Positions 1-11,976 of a stretch of 64,000 bases of DNA are shown here, one piece after another. The notes under the pieces are model-generated. The model searched no databases, was not told the DNA's origin, and saw only the letters and a list, made by a program, of their open reading frames with translations. Within the stretch, counting starts at the first letter, position 1, and each line of letters starts with the position of its first letter. The position numbers and the translations under genes were made by a program. Source of the stretch: Lobulomyces angularis (Eukaryota > Chytridiomycota > Chytridiomycetes > Lobulomycetales > Lobulomycetaceae); contig JADHYX010000077.1 of the NCBI GenBank assembly GCA_027604685.1, forward strand, positions 1 to 64,000. Reading direction: 5' to 3'.

Positions 1-28
1 AAATAAAAAAAAAAAAAAAATTTAAAAG

Positions 29-2720
29 ATGAAAGATATATCAAAGTCATTAACAGATTTTCAACATATATTTGAAGCCGAAAATATGAAGAACTCGACA
101 AAACTAAATTATACCTCAAATCCAAACTTAAAAGTTGATACCACTGAAGGCAAAGCTACAGATTTGTCTTCACCAAATTATATGAATTATGATGAGAATA
201 AAATTATTATACCAGAAACAAATCAAAAATTAGATTTTAAATGCCTCGAAGTTGAGGAAATTTTTCAACTACTAAAAAAAACTTGCCTGAATGCCTCACA
301 AGCAGCAAGAAATCTGAATGATGACGGAAAATTTTATAAAACTTTAATCGAAGTCAAAGTAACAAAAATAAATTTTTTTTTTTTTTTTAACATGATGAAA
401 AACGCTTAGGATTCTTTTCTAGTTCGAGCTAAAGAAATAAAATCATTTCGCAATAATGAAAGAGATGATAACATAAACGACTTGAACCAAAGATTGTTTG
501 ATCTACACAGAGTCTGTTGGAATTTAAATAACAAATTAGTAAAAATTTCTGCTCAAAGGTCTCCGTTAGGACAAAGTACAAAAATTTTATTAAATAAAAA
601 AAAGTTGGTTGCTTTTGCAAATGAAATACATGAAGCTTGGATTTCGTTGGTAAAAATAATGAATAACAAAAAAAAAAAGGAACATCCCTTGCCAAAAATA
701 TATATAACTTTTTTTAAAATTATTTTATTTCTTTTTTCAAGATGTTACAATTGGCAATGATGTTAGCAGACAAATCTACAAAAGATGCTACTGATGCGTC
801 GGTACATGTTGCTCAATTAGCTATAGCTACGGGTTCCCCTGATTGGAAAGGTAATACACTCTTTTAATAGCAAGTTTAGGTTTAAAACATTTATTAGACA
901 TTTCTCTTGATGATGCTGGAAAACTTTACACTCAAGGAGATAAATTCTTATTTGGTTACGGATTTCCACAATCTTATGACTTGGCTTACAAAAGATATCA
1001 AGTAAACTTTACTTTATTTTAGGAAATAAAAACATTGTAAATAAAAAAAAAAAAAAAAAAATTGAAAGGCAGCAGCCAATGCAGGATTTCCAGAAGCATT
1101 TAACATGCTTGGAATGATGCATGAAAATGGGCTAGGTCAAAAAAGAGATATGAATTTAGCGCTACAAAATTATAGAGAAGCTGCCTCAAAAAATTGTTTG
1201 GATGCCCTAAATAACTTAGGAAGAATTTATCAAAATGGATTAGGTTGTTCAGTTGATTATGGAACCGCCCAAGAGTATTATACAAAAGCTGCTGAAGGTG
1301 GCCACCTAGACGCTATGGTATGTTGTTACTTCAATGTTTTTGGCTAAATTATCTTGCTCAATATTAAAAGGTAAATATTGGATATCTACTTGAACATGGT
1401 TTAGGATCTTCAGCGAATAGTGAAGCATCATTTCATTGGTACAACACAGCAGCAGAAAAAGGATATGCCAAAGCAGAAAATGCCGTTGGAAGTTGTTATT
1501 ATAAAGGCTTAGTAAGTCTAAAAAAAAATCCTGAGGAGGCGGTTAAATGGTTTAGAAAAAGCTCATTACAAGTAATAAAAATAAAAATAAAATAAAAAAA
1601 ATGATTATAACTGGAATAATATTGTGTTAATTAAACCATTTTATAGGGAAATTCCCATGCTATGAACAATCTAGGAATTTGTTATGAAGAAGGATTAGGA
1701 GTTTCAAAAGATTTAGGTATTGCGAAACAATATTATAAGGAGAGCGCGCTTCTTATGCATCCCAGCGCTACCAACAATTACGGATACATGCTTTTATTGG
1801 AGGTTAGTTAAAAAACTTTAAATTTTGGTTAATAATATCTTTTTTTAGCATGATTACGATGAAGCAATAAAAAATTTTCATATGTCTATGCATTTGGGAA
1901 GTGCAGAGGGAGCTTTTAATCTAGGTAAAAAAAAAAAAAAAACTTAACATGATAATAAAATAAATTAAAAAAATATTAAAGGAAATTTATATGAAAATGG
2001 TTGCTATCACTATTCGGAATTAATTTTAAGTACTGACTTGGATATGGCAATAAAATATTACAAGATAGCAGCAAAAAAGGTATTTAAAAAAAAAAAAAAA
2101 AAAATTATCATAATATTTTTAAAATTTAATTAAAAAAAAAAATAAAAGTTATTAAAAAAAAAAAAAAAAAAAATTTAAAAATATATAATGTTTGTCTTTA
2201 AAATTATAATAGAATCATGTGCAGGCGCAGATTAGATTAGGAATAATTTACTTAACAGGTCCACAGCAAATTCAATCACCCGAAATAGCATTACAATATT
2301 TAACACCAGCAGCAGAGGAAGGAGATAATGGTGACGCACAAAACCTTATAGGTCAAATGAAAGAGTTAGGTCTGGTAGGATCAAATTATCAAGAGCAACC
2401 TGGTTTAGGTGGAAGCCTAAATTCTCTAAAATCATCAAACAACACATTGTTTCAACCAGATTATAAAAGCTCTAAAGTCTGGTATCAAAAAGCTTTATTA
2501 AAGGGACATTTGGGAGCTATGTACAACATGGGTTCTCTTTATGAGCAAGGAAACGGTGTCGAAAGAGATATTGAAAAAGCAGCTTTGTACTTCCAAATGG
2601 TACTCTAAAATTTCATAAGTATTTTTGTTAATTAAAAAAAAATTTTAGGGGGCAAGAGGAGGGCACAAAGAATCTACATTAAAGATAGAAGAGTATAAAA
2701 CCTTACGTATTCTTGAATAA
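29..2720 (+). CDS. Sel1-repeat (TPR-like) protein
   Basis: A protein of about 700 residues spread over roughly eleven exons. The ATG at 29 opens the first in-frame exon, which ends at 358; the first introns are 359-409, 650-741 and 851-897, and the last exon stops with TAA at 2718-2720. From about 900 onward the exons encode repeated Sel1-type helical pairs, recognisable by A..G...A...L...Y..G.GV..D...A..YY..AA (for example AMNNLGICYEEGLGVSKD and LGAMYNMGSLYEQGNGVERD). The first third is a polar, helical region without repeats. I see no signal peptide or membrane segment, so an Hrd3/SEL1L-type ER role is unlikely. Sel1 arrays are scaffolds in signalling and chitin synthase activation (Chs4/Skt5), but no partner can be named. 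The GDSL gene lies tail-to-tail about 220 bp downstream. Confidence 0.85.
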
Positions 2721-2944
2721 TTCAATCTATTACAAAATAAAAAAAAAAAAAAGGAATAAAATTAAAAAAAAAAATCTTTAATTGTTTGTTGTGTTTATTT
2801 TTTTTTTTAATTAGTAGATTTTAGTTTTTCTTTAAATACATATTTGTTAAAATTATTATAATGAAAACTTTTCTTATTTCGTGAAAAAAACAAAAACACA
2901 AAAAAAATTAAAAGTTTCAAAAAAAGTTTGAATTCATTAATATT

Positions 2945-4155
2945 TCATTCATATAAATTGTTCAAACTACGGGGTAATAAGTGTGGAAAATCAACTTCAA
3001 TGGTTTTCATAAATCCTTCCGCAATCAGATTATTTCCCAACTTATCAAAATGCAGACCTTATTTAGAAAACGAAATTTACTACATATTTTTTAAATAAAG
3101 ATTACCATCCTCAATAAATATCGCAGAAAAGTTTTTTTCTTTAAATAAGTTCCAAGTATCCAAGAGTGAGCAATTTTTCATAATTGAAACTTCTTTCATA
3201 GCTTCCCGATATTTAATTGTATGCGAGTTTTTTCTGTTATATCCATAAAATCTATTTTCCATCAATGGCGGTGGAGTTATTAGCAAAATTTTAATTTCTG
3301 AATGCTTTTGAATAAAATTAATCATTGAAATTAAATTATTTTTGTAATCAACTAGGAATATAGAAGTTTTTCTTAAAGACTATACAAAAAAAATGGTTAC
3401 CTAGTGGGACCAATTTTTGAGATCTTTTAGATGGCAGGTTTGGCCTTGGTTTTTGTTCATCCAATGGTAAAATTGCATCATTTGCTCCCAAAAATATGCT
3501 TATTAGTGAAATTTCAGATGAAGCAAATTCATATTTTAGCATTTTTTCTAAAATAGGTAAAGTGTTCTCTGTGGTATAGCCTGAAAATCCTCTGTTAACA
3601 ACATCTTGTTTTCTAATATAATTGTTTGCAACTTTTATCGCCCATCCTTCAGTTTCCAGTTGAAATCCTTTCTAAAATAGTTATTTTTTAAATTTTTTTT
3701 TTTAATAAATTATATATAGTTTAGAAAGATGAATTAAGATATAAAAAAAAAATAGTGTTTTAAATATTAACTTGTGTTAAACTATCGCCAAATAATATAA
3801 TTTTTGATTTTTCTTTTTCCTGAGCTAATTCTGGTATTTGACAAATTTTGAAGTTAGCCTGCAAGTTATTATCTTCGTTTTTATTTTGAAAAGACTATTA
3901 AGTAAAACTTAAAAAAATAAATGCCAACATCCATTTTACTTACAAAGGATCTACTAGTATTTAAAGTAGAATTAAAATTCATAAAAGCAATTTCATTATA
4001 TAAAAAAATGACTAAAAGTCCATTACAGACAATGCTCAGTGTTAAAAAAAATTTTGTTTTTTTTGATTTCACTTCTGTTGCTCCATTTTCTTTACTGAGT
4101 GTTCAAATAAAAACATTTAAATCTCTTATACTTCTTACCTATTAGTTATATCCAT
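2945..4155 (-). CDS. GDSL/SGNH esterase, isoamyl acetate hydrolase (IAH1)-like, membrane-anchored
   Basis: Six exons, about 320 residues. I start it at the ATG at 4153-4155: a 17-nt first exon (MDITN) ends at 4139, and the next exon runs in frame into a hydrophobic N-terminal segment (FLTLSIVCNGLLVIFLY) likely to anchor the protein. The SGNH signature follows: FGDSLTQ with the nucleophilic Ser, NRGFSGY, FLGAND, and DGLHFDKLGN with the Asp and His of the triad. The stretch VPLVDYKNNLISMINF followed by LLITPPPL matches the IAH1 family closely and fixes a 50-nt intron near 3352-3401. IAH1 enzymes hydrolyse acetate esters and are usually soluble, about 240 residues long and unanchored, so the N-terminal membrane segment is an addition. 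Divergent from the methyltransferase gene. Confidence 0.85.
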
Positions 4156-4344
4156 TCCAATGTTCAGAATTTCAGAATCAAGTAATTATTTTTTGTAAAT
4201 TTTTTTTTTTTAATTTTTTTTTTAAACACAATGAAAATCAACTAACAAAAGTATAATTAAATTACCAATTGAAATCTTAATATAATTTTTACTCAATATT
4301 AAATATTAAAAAATTTATTTTATTTTCAACCTAATCTTTGTATT
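4156..4344. promoter_or_regulatory. Divergent intergenic region, GDSL esterase / MRM2
   Basis: A 189-bp AT-rich spacer between two divergent start codons, holding T- and A-runs and no open reading frame. It must carry both promoters, but no specific site can be named. Confidence 0.4.
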
Positions 4345-5517
4345 ATGAGTTTTTCAAATTTTTCAATTATTATGAGAAAAAAAATTACTTTTTCCCATCA
4401 ATTTAGACATATAGAATGCATTGATCAACATATTAAATTTATGTCAACGAAACGAAAAAGTGATCAGCATTCATATCTGAGAGACAAAGTTTGGTCTGAC
4501 CCTTTCAAAAAAAAAATGGTGGAAGAAAACTATAGATCTCGAGGTATTTTGTACTGAAGTAAAATTTAATTTATTTTTATCTATATAAATACATTTATGA
4601 TTTTTTTAAACAATCAGTTAATTTTTTAAATAATTTTTTTTTAAAACAACAAAAAAATGTTGAAATTCTTTATTTATTGAAGCTGCTTTCAAATTAAAGG
4701 AAATTCAAAAAAAATTTAAGATATTTAAATTAGGGCAAACTGTCGTATGTAAAAAATTTCTAGTGTTTTTTTCATATGTTTTTTTTTTTTTTTTTTTTTA
4801 ACTCTTGTTTCAGATTGATCTAGGCAACAAAATCCTCCAAACCTTTTTTTAACAAGTTTCAAAACTTTCTATTTTTTCTCTAAAGGTGCAAGTCCAGGTG
4901 GTTGGAGTCAAGTTTGTTCAGAATATGTAATAAAGACCGAAAAAGTTGGCAAAGTTATTGCAATAGATATTAATAAACTTGATCCCATAAAAAATGTAGA
5001 TATTGTAATTGGGTATTTTGTAAAACAAGAAATCTTTTAACGGAGTCTTTAGTGATATTTATGATGAGGAAACTTGGAAAAAGGTTGAAGAAGTGACAAA
5101 TACTAAACAAGTAGATGTAATTATAACTGGTATGAAAATTATAGTTTTTAACATGTATAGTTTTACACATGCTGTATTTAAAAGATATGGCGCATCCTTT
5201 TACACAGTCTAAAGAAGCTAACGCTGCTAGAGTCTTTGATTTATGTTTTAAAGCTATAGATTTAGTAGATTTAAAATTGAAAACTGGTGGAAATTTTTGT
5301 TGTAAGTTTTTTCAGGGTGTGGAGCAAGAACAGCTACATTTAAAATTAAAAGATAGATTTGAAAAAGTTAGTTATTTTAAACCATTAAGTTCAAGAAAGG
5401 AGTCTGCTGAAGGTTGATAAATAACGTTTTTTTTCCAAAATATATTTTAATAACTATTTAATTAAAGGGTATTACATAGGAAAAAATTACAATTTTATAG
5501 ATAAGTCAGAGTCATAG
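4345..5517 (+). CDS. MRM2: FtsJ/RrmJ-type 2'-O-ribose methyltransferase, MRM2-like (mitochondrial rRNA)
   Basis: S-adenosylmethionine-dependent 2'-O-methyltransferase of the RrmJ family; the mitochondrial members modify large-subunit rRNA. The order of family motifs is complete: SRAAFKL (catalytic Lys), IDLGASPGGWSQV (SAM loop), VIAIDI, IITDMAHP (catalytic Asp), LKTGGNF followed by Lys, and SAEGYYIGKNY (catalytic Glu), giving the K-D-K-E tetrad. The start is the first ATG of an open exon with a basic, poorly acidic N-terminus typical of import sequences. Gene structure is odd: the SAM loop is split by a 10-nt exon (4814-4823) followed by an intron beginning GC (4824-4885). Other introns are near 4544-4682, 4745-4813, 5012-5062, 5130-5184 and 5414-5467. 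Cytosolic/nuclear Trm7 and Spb1 are alternatives, but Spb1 is far longer. Confidence 0.88.
4814..4885 (+). other. 10-nt microexon followed by a GC-AG intron in MRM2
   Basis: Bases 4814-4823 supply the IDLG of the SAM-binding loop. The following intron (4824-4885) begins GCAACA and ends AAAG. Reading through gives a stop after eight codons, while splicing restores IDL-G-ASPGG in frame. This is the only non-GT donor I needed in the window. Confidence 0.65.
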
Positions 5518-6432
5518 AATAACAACAATGTTCAACAGTTTTAGAATACTACTTAAAATCTCAATAGCATTTTTTCTAACTTAAAAATTATAGAAAAATT
5601 ATTAATTTGAAAACATTATAAAAACAAAACGCTCAACAGAAAACATAAAATTACACTGAAATCTGTTCATTATTTATGTAGTATAATTAATGTATAATAT
5701 GATAGGTTCTAAAAAATTCTTTTTATTTTTGGTTCCTCAAATTTCGTAATATTTTTCCGGGTTTAAATTCTAAATTTTGAAAAAAAAAAGAGGTTGTAGA
5801 ATCTTTTGAAATTTTCGTAAAATGATAACAGTATGATAACTGAAGTTACTAAAACCTATTGAAGAAATATTTGTATAGTCTATTTTTACTATCATAATGA
5901 AAACTCTTTTTTTTGTTGCGATATTACTTATTGAGCTTAAAAATTTCAAATAATGTTTATATTTATATCAAGCGATAAACAATGGCCAAGTGAACAGTAT
6001 TTCTTTATTTTAAACTTTGCTATCCAGCAATATCTACCCATATGTTGAGTAAATGGAGGATATATAATCTGATAAAAATCTGGACTAAATCTTGCAAGCT
6101 GATTTTAAGAAAAATAATTCAGGGTTTAAAAAGGGCCCTATTTTAATATGGAAGGTGAAAAAAAAACTAAAAAAAAAAAGGTTGAAAATTTTATTTATCT
6201 ATGATTTTTATTTCAAATTTCTAATTAGAAATAACATCTTTTACTTTTGTTTCAACAAAGCATCAAATAAGGAATTTAAATTTCAAATAGTTATTTTCTT
6301 TAAGCAAGTTTGTTACTGAAGAATTCAAGCCCTTCGTACTTTACTAGATCCAATTTTTACATTTCAATTTTTACAATATAACATTTAAATATAAAAATCA
6401 ATTTCCAGGTTTCAATTTATTTGGTTTCCTTT
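5518..6432. other. Intergenic region between MRM2 and the WSC gene
   Basis: About 0.9 kb of AT-rich DNA. Short open frames (for example near 6092-6319) are lysine/phenylalanine-rich by base composition and show no family signal. It probably holds the MRM2 3' end and the WSC gene promoter. Confidence 0.5.
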
Positions 6433-8931
6433 ATGCTTTCGTCAATTTATCACAAATTTCAAATTTCATTTCTTAAACAACTTAATAAATCTTCTAAAAT
6501 TAAAATAACTTGCTCTCTTTTGTTGATCTTGCCCATTTTCATCATCTTCATTTTTAAATTTTCTACTCAGATAATTCATGATTTCAACCCCAATGTTACT
6601 TTAAATGGTGAAGTTGTTTTTTCGTCAGTCAAAAAAGCAAACCAACTTCGGTGGCAACTTTGTAAGCAACAACTAATTATTAAAATTTTTTTTTATTTAA
6701 TTTTTTTAGCATCCCCTACAAAGATTCTTGTAAACAATGAAAATTCTTTTGATCAATTAGGACTATACTCCTATGTTGGTTGTTACGAAATTAAAGAAGA
6801 TGAAGTCAGGGAACAATTTTCAAGTAATTAAATAAATATTTCGTATTCTTTATAGGGGTTAATCCATTTTTAGGTTTATATGCAGTTGAGGATTGTGCAA
6901 AGCTGTGTTTACTGTCTGGTTATGAATTCTCTGCTTTAGCTGCTGCTGGTATTATAAACTTATTGAAACTATATTTTTAAGTATTTGACAGGCGGTACTG
7001 AGGCAAAACGAGCACAGGTTGATCATACATTTCAATCTTGTCAGTGCTTTAGTGAAGTAAGAAATCAGCAGGAAGTTTCACGAGACTATTGCAATTTCTC
7101 TTGCTTACTTACATCTAAAGCTTTAGCTGAAGCAAACGTGGAGCCGATATTCGTATCTAGTGAAGCCACTTGGAATAATATTGTACAGAAAAGTATTAAT
7201 GGTTGTGGAGGCTACACTGTATCAAATAATAAAGAAAATACTACAGATACTTCTTCAACTGATGACGTTGCTCTTGGGAAAATATTTGATGACAAAAACA
7301 GTACACTTAACACTCCTGCTATAACTTTGTTTGCTTCTTTTTTCACTCTTTCTGCAAAACAATCAATTTTCGCAGTTAATAACGTTCTTCCCACTGGAAT
7401 AGTTCAAGTTCAGTTTCAAAAGCCCTCATCCATTGTTGGTGGTGAGGACCCTTCCACAACAGTCATGACTACAGTTCCTTCATCTTCATCTTCAAGCTTT
7501 TCACTTCGAACAATATCCTTACCCTCAGTTTCTTCAACAAATATTAATACACTTTCTTTTCCCCCGAACCCTACTCTTGTTTCTTCAACGGAATCCCAAC
7601 CATTCATTTTGGATGATCCTAGTGAAAACGTCTTCACAACGGTTGGTTCAAACGTGTTTAGTCTAACAACTACTACTGTAGCAATTGAATGGCCGCAACC
7701 AACCAGTGATGATGGTCCTGTAACTTCTCAAGTTCCTACCTCAAAAAGTGAGACAAATAACGACAATTTTCCTTTTTATATAAGCATTGTGTTGGGATTT
7801 CTCGCTTTTGGTCTCTTTGTAGGATGGCAGAGAAGGCAAAAAAAAAGGGTACCAAAAACCCCCACAAAGATGCAGACCTTACCGGAACTGCAAATGCTCC
7901 CTTCAGCTTCAGTTTTGGATTCAAACACGGTTTCTTCTCCTTCATCACTTACTTTCAATATACCAACACCACCAAACACTGTGAATAGCTCTTCCGCCTC
8001 AGTTGTAAAACCAATTGACCGCGAATTTTTAGAAAGCAAAAGCTTAGACTATCCCCAACCACCACCAAATACACCTTTAAATTTAATAAAAAATCAACTA
8101 AAATTGAAGAGTAGCTTTTCAAGTTTTCCATCAATTACACCTCCGCAACCGACATTAAACTCTATAAAAGGCAGTTTAATTTCTACTCGTCCTCCTTCCA
8201 CCACAGAAATTCCCATTACCGAGAAAAATTCAGTTGGTGAAAATAATTATTTTTCTTCAGAACTTCGACTAAACTCACAAGAATCTTCTCTATATCAAAG
8301 ATCCATTTTAGAATTCGAAAATAGTCTTCCTTATTCTTATCCCAAAACACCGCCGAATTCGTTTGAGCTGTCAACTGCAACGGCTGCTAATCCAATTGAT
8401 ATTAAAGAACTTTTAAAATCACTTGCACTGCTAAAATCAGAATTTGACGAACTAGAAAGCATAACAGATTCTTTTTCTAGTTTAAGTCGGATTTCAGGCT
8501 CGAACAAGATGGATAATGAAGAAAAAAGGTTTTCACTTGACAAAAATGAGTTAAGTGAAAAACTCTACAGTTTTGTAAATGAAAATCCTTTTGACTCTGA
8601 AGTACTAAAATCTGCGTTACAGGAATTGAAAAACCAAAAATCCTCCTCTACCATTGATATTTTGGAGGAAAAGGAAGAGATTACAAAAGTACCATACAAA
8701 AATAATAATGATGCGATGGTTAACGCTTTTGATTTGGCTAGTAGATTAGAAACTTTAGCAAACGAAAGTGACTTTTCTGTTGAATTAGATTCTAAACTGT
8801 CAGTTCATTCTCAACTTAAATTTAGTGATTCTAGTGAGAAGAATTATGTGGAAAGTTCAGACTCAATTGCTGATGATGATTATTTGGAATATTGCTTTTC
8901 AGATTCAGATTCCATCGAAAGTCCAAACTGA
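6433..8931 (+). CDS. WSC-domain type I membrane protein, cell-wall stress sensor-like
   Basis: About 790 residues in five exons (introns near 6661-6709, 6823-6855, 6953-6991), the last exon carrying most of the protein. Order: basic N-terminus; hydrophobic segment around residues 25-50 (CSLLLILPIFIIFIF), a signal peptide or anchor; a WSC domain from about 90 to 225 (YVGCYE, DCAKLC, FQSCQCF, CNFSC and a CGG); a Ser/Thr/Pro-rich mucin-like stretch; one membrane helix near residues 408-428 (YISIVLGFLAFGLFVGW) followed at once by a basic stop-transfer (RRQKKR); and an acidic, Ser-rich cytosolic tail of some 360 residues. Fungal Wsc1-3 share this plan and report wall strain through Rho1, but their tails are much shorter. 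Start chosen at the first ATG in frame with the hydrophobic segment. Confidence 0.82.
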
Positions 8932-9230
8932 TTTCTATGCCGTCTTTCTTTTTATTTTTACATAAAACATTAATTTTTTATTATAGAATTTCATTTTTTT
9001 TTTGTAAACAAATGGTATATTAGAAAAAATATAATATATGTCAATTCTTCGTCTTTTGAATACTAGAAAGTTTTTTTAAGAGGAGACAAAAATAAGATTC
9101 ATTTTTTGAATAGTTTTTAATTTTAAATAAACTTAATATTATTGCTTATTAAGACTTCACTTTAAAAATTGTTAATATTACTTTATTTAATCACTTCGAC
9201 TACTTAAAAAATATACTATGAATATATTTA

Positions 9231-11601
9231 TTACGAAGACTTATTAATCACGTTTTCAAACCAAAGATCCAAAAATTTACCCTCAATAAAGTTTAAATCG
9301 TTATTCTCATGATCCTTCATGTTACCAACATATTCTTTTTTAAGTATTAAATAATTAAGCTCTTGTTCCAAATTTTTTTTCTCCTCATTACTTAAGCTGG
9401 AAAAAATTTTTTCGAGTACACAATTACTAGTAGTTTGATTTTCAATATTGGGTACGCAAGTCGAGAATGTCGCAGAAGAATGAAGTTGAGAAAAATTTAA
9501 CATTAACTTTATAAACCATTCTACTAAAGAGTGAAAGCCATTTTCACCTGTTGGATTCTTATGAGAAATTTTATATATTATATCATAAAAGATATTAAAA
9601 AACATTCTAAATTTTAGAGGAAAAAAAAAGTTAAGTTTGTATATTAAAAATAAAAAATTTTTAAAATTGTAACTACCTTATCGGGCATTTAATCTTTTCA
9701 ATAGTCGTTTTCCAATCAGATTTCTTTTTACTGTAATCAAATTCCAAAATTTCCAAAATTTCGGAAAGAGTTTTAAAAAATTGCTGGAAAACATCATGAA
9801 AATTGCTAACTGAATAAATTTCTGATAACAACGGTGGAAAAATTTTACTAATGAGTGTAATTAACTTTATTATATTAGGTGACCCCAGCGCAGAAATAAA
9901 TTTTTCTTTTTCTTTAACTGCAAACAATGAAAATGTTAAAATTTTGAGCGTTAATTTTTCAAAAAATTTTTTGCAACAAAAAATTACCTCTTAAATGGAG
10001 TTTAACTAAAGAAAAACAGTTTTCAATTTTAAATTTTCTATGTGTACTATTTCTTGCATTGTATGATTCAATGAGATGTGGTATATTAGAGTCAGAAAAA
10101 AAAGCAAGCAAATCTTGATTAGTTGATTCTTCATTCAAGCTACATCGATTCGAAAAACTTTTATTGATGTATTCTTCAATAGGTATCGCAAGTGAACCTA
10201 ACTTTTCTCTTTCTATTGCAAGTTTAGCAATTGTTTTGTCATGATCTGTCACCATAGCCCCAAAGCGCTGTAGTAATGAATTAACACCTAAAGGGCCCCA
10301 CAAAAAGAATGATAAGCATTTTTCCACAAACGGTATTGGGTTTACAAATCGCATTGTAGTCTATATTAGAAAAAAAATATTTAAATTAATACCATAAATT
10401 TGGTGATGCTTACAAGAACTAAGCTAAGTGGAAATTTGTTAACTATTGCAAACATCTTTTTTCTCCAGAAAAAATCATCTAAAATGTTATCACTAGGTTG
10501 TATTAGTAAAATAAAATAAGAATTGGGTGTACATTAATGTGGCCCAAAGACAAACTGTTCCTTCTACCCAATCCTGGTAATTCCGGGGCAAGTCAGCTAT
10601 AGTTGCACACTTTTTAACATTTTCAAAAAGTACTTCTCCTTCTGAAATTAATAAAGTACTTGCCTCAGTTGAAAGTTCTTTAGTAATTGAATTAGTATAA
10701 TAAACCCAATTTTCAATAACACCACAAAAATTCAAAAACTTCGCTTCCTTTTCTGCTTTCAATCAATCTGTTATTTATAAAAACTTTTATTGTTACCTAT
10801 ATGGTTTAAATTATTTTTGAATTTATTGTAATTTCTTCTAAATCTGCCAACTTCACTAAAAAAAACTGTCTTTAATAAGGTATTTTTCTCAGAACCATAG
10901 ACTCTGTCACTGCATGGAAACTTTACACTTAGAGCCTCTTTACGTAAGAAAAGGATCAAATTTAAGTACACGGATACAAATTTTAAAATATCAAACTTTG
11001 TTGCAATCATCTATCAAAAAAAAAATGCCAAAAATTAATAGGATATTATAAAATAAATACCCATTCTTTGCCAATATCTAGAAAGTGATTTTGTAACCAA
11101 AAATCTAATAATAAAACCATTGAAAACACCAAATGATATATAATCTTACCCAAATAATCCTTATAAATGGAGGTCCCTTTAAATAATGGAAAATTTAAAA
11201 CGAAAGAATTGTAAATTTGAAAGGTTATTGGTGCCAAAATTTGAGTATTTCTTACATCGGTCTTTAAATAAATTTTATTTAAATTATTTCCAATTTTAAC
11301 AGTAGTTAAACTTGCTGCAGTATCAATAAATGTAAACTGAAATTCATTAGTTATTAATTTTTCAGTTAAGTGAAAACGTAAATCTATTAAAGGAATTTTG
11401 TTCAAATTTACTCATTAAAAAGTTTTATCTCTTTAATTGTTTAAATGAATAAAGTATATTTAAGAGTTTCTTACATTCTTTGTGTAATTTACTATCGAAA
11501 ATAGTGTTATTTTTGAGGCAAGTCTCTACACTGGCAATTTCAAAGCTGTCAAGGGCACTTGAGAAGGATTGAAATGACTCGGAACTTTCGTTTAAATTCA
11601 T
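9231..11601 (-). CDS. Large protein of uncertain family, possibly PX-associated (Ypr097w/DUF3818-like)
   Basis: Seven exons or so, about 680 residues, starting at the ATG at 11599-11601 (MNLNESSESFQSF) and ending with TAA at 9231-9233. Joins are in frame at about 11474/11412, 11054/11009, 10776/10746, 10533/10489, 10414/10361, 9983/9921 and 9676/9606. The protein is largely helical and polar, with one hydrophobic patch (LVFSMVLLLDFWL). The stretch FVNPIPFVEKCLSFFL followed by GVNSLLQRF and a later VKLHLR recalls the helical region of fungal PX-domain proteins with a PX-associated domain. I see no PX domain, and this link is only a resemblance. It shares a 375-bp divergent promoter with the BT1 transporter. 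Confidence 0.6.
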
Positions 11602-11976
11602 TTAATATTTGCTATATTAATTTTTGCAAATAATGAATTAGTTTAAAAAGAGAAATTTGGGGGCTTTGAAAAACAGGGGAACTATCAATAATAAGAAATT
11701 TCAATTCAAGCATCACTTTTTTAAAATTATTATAAAAAATAATCAACACTTGGGCATCCTTTTTTTAAAGAAAATAAAGAATTTTCTTAAATTTCATCTC
11801 TAAAAAAAATTTTTTAGTGTAATTATAATTTAACGCGTTAATTTGTTTTTTTAACATTTAACGGAATTGTTAAATTAAATATCATTACCTTTTTGACCAA
11901 AAAATAAAAGAAAAATTAGTTTTCATCCTCAAATCTTAAAGCAAGTGGGGATTTTTTTTATTTAGTACTGTATATT
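11602..11976. promoter_or_regulatory. Divergent promoter with an ACGCGT site, between the 9.2-11.6 kb gene and BT1
   Basis: A 375-bp spacer between two divergent start codons. It holds one ACGCGT hexamer (11833-11838) inside the palindrome TAACGCGTTA. In yeasts ACGCGT is the MBF (MluI cell-cycle box) target; its use here is inference. Confidence 0.4.

Noticed and set aside
851..879. A 29-nt intron in the Sel1-repeat gene
   Set aside because: An acceptor 18 nt further on (897) gives a 47-nt intron, stays in frame and matches the usual intron size here, so the very short intron is not needed.
2080..2180. Poly-A runs as traces of retrotransposition
   Set aside because: Such runs occur throughout introns and spacers of this AT-rich genome, and none is flanked by target-site duplications or retroelement coding sequence.
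3352..3401. Frameshift in the GDSL esterase near 3360-3400
   Set aside because: Using the later acceptor makes one 50-nt intron and yields VPLVDYKNNL, matching the IAH1 family; there is no frameshift.
6092..6319. Lysine/phenylalanine-rich open frame upstream of the WSC gene
   Set aside because: Its residues follow from poly-A and poly-T runs; no motif, no splice context.
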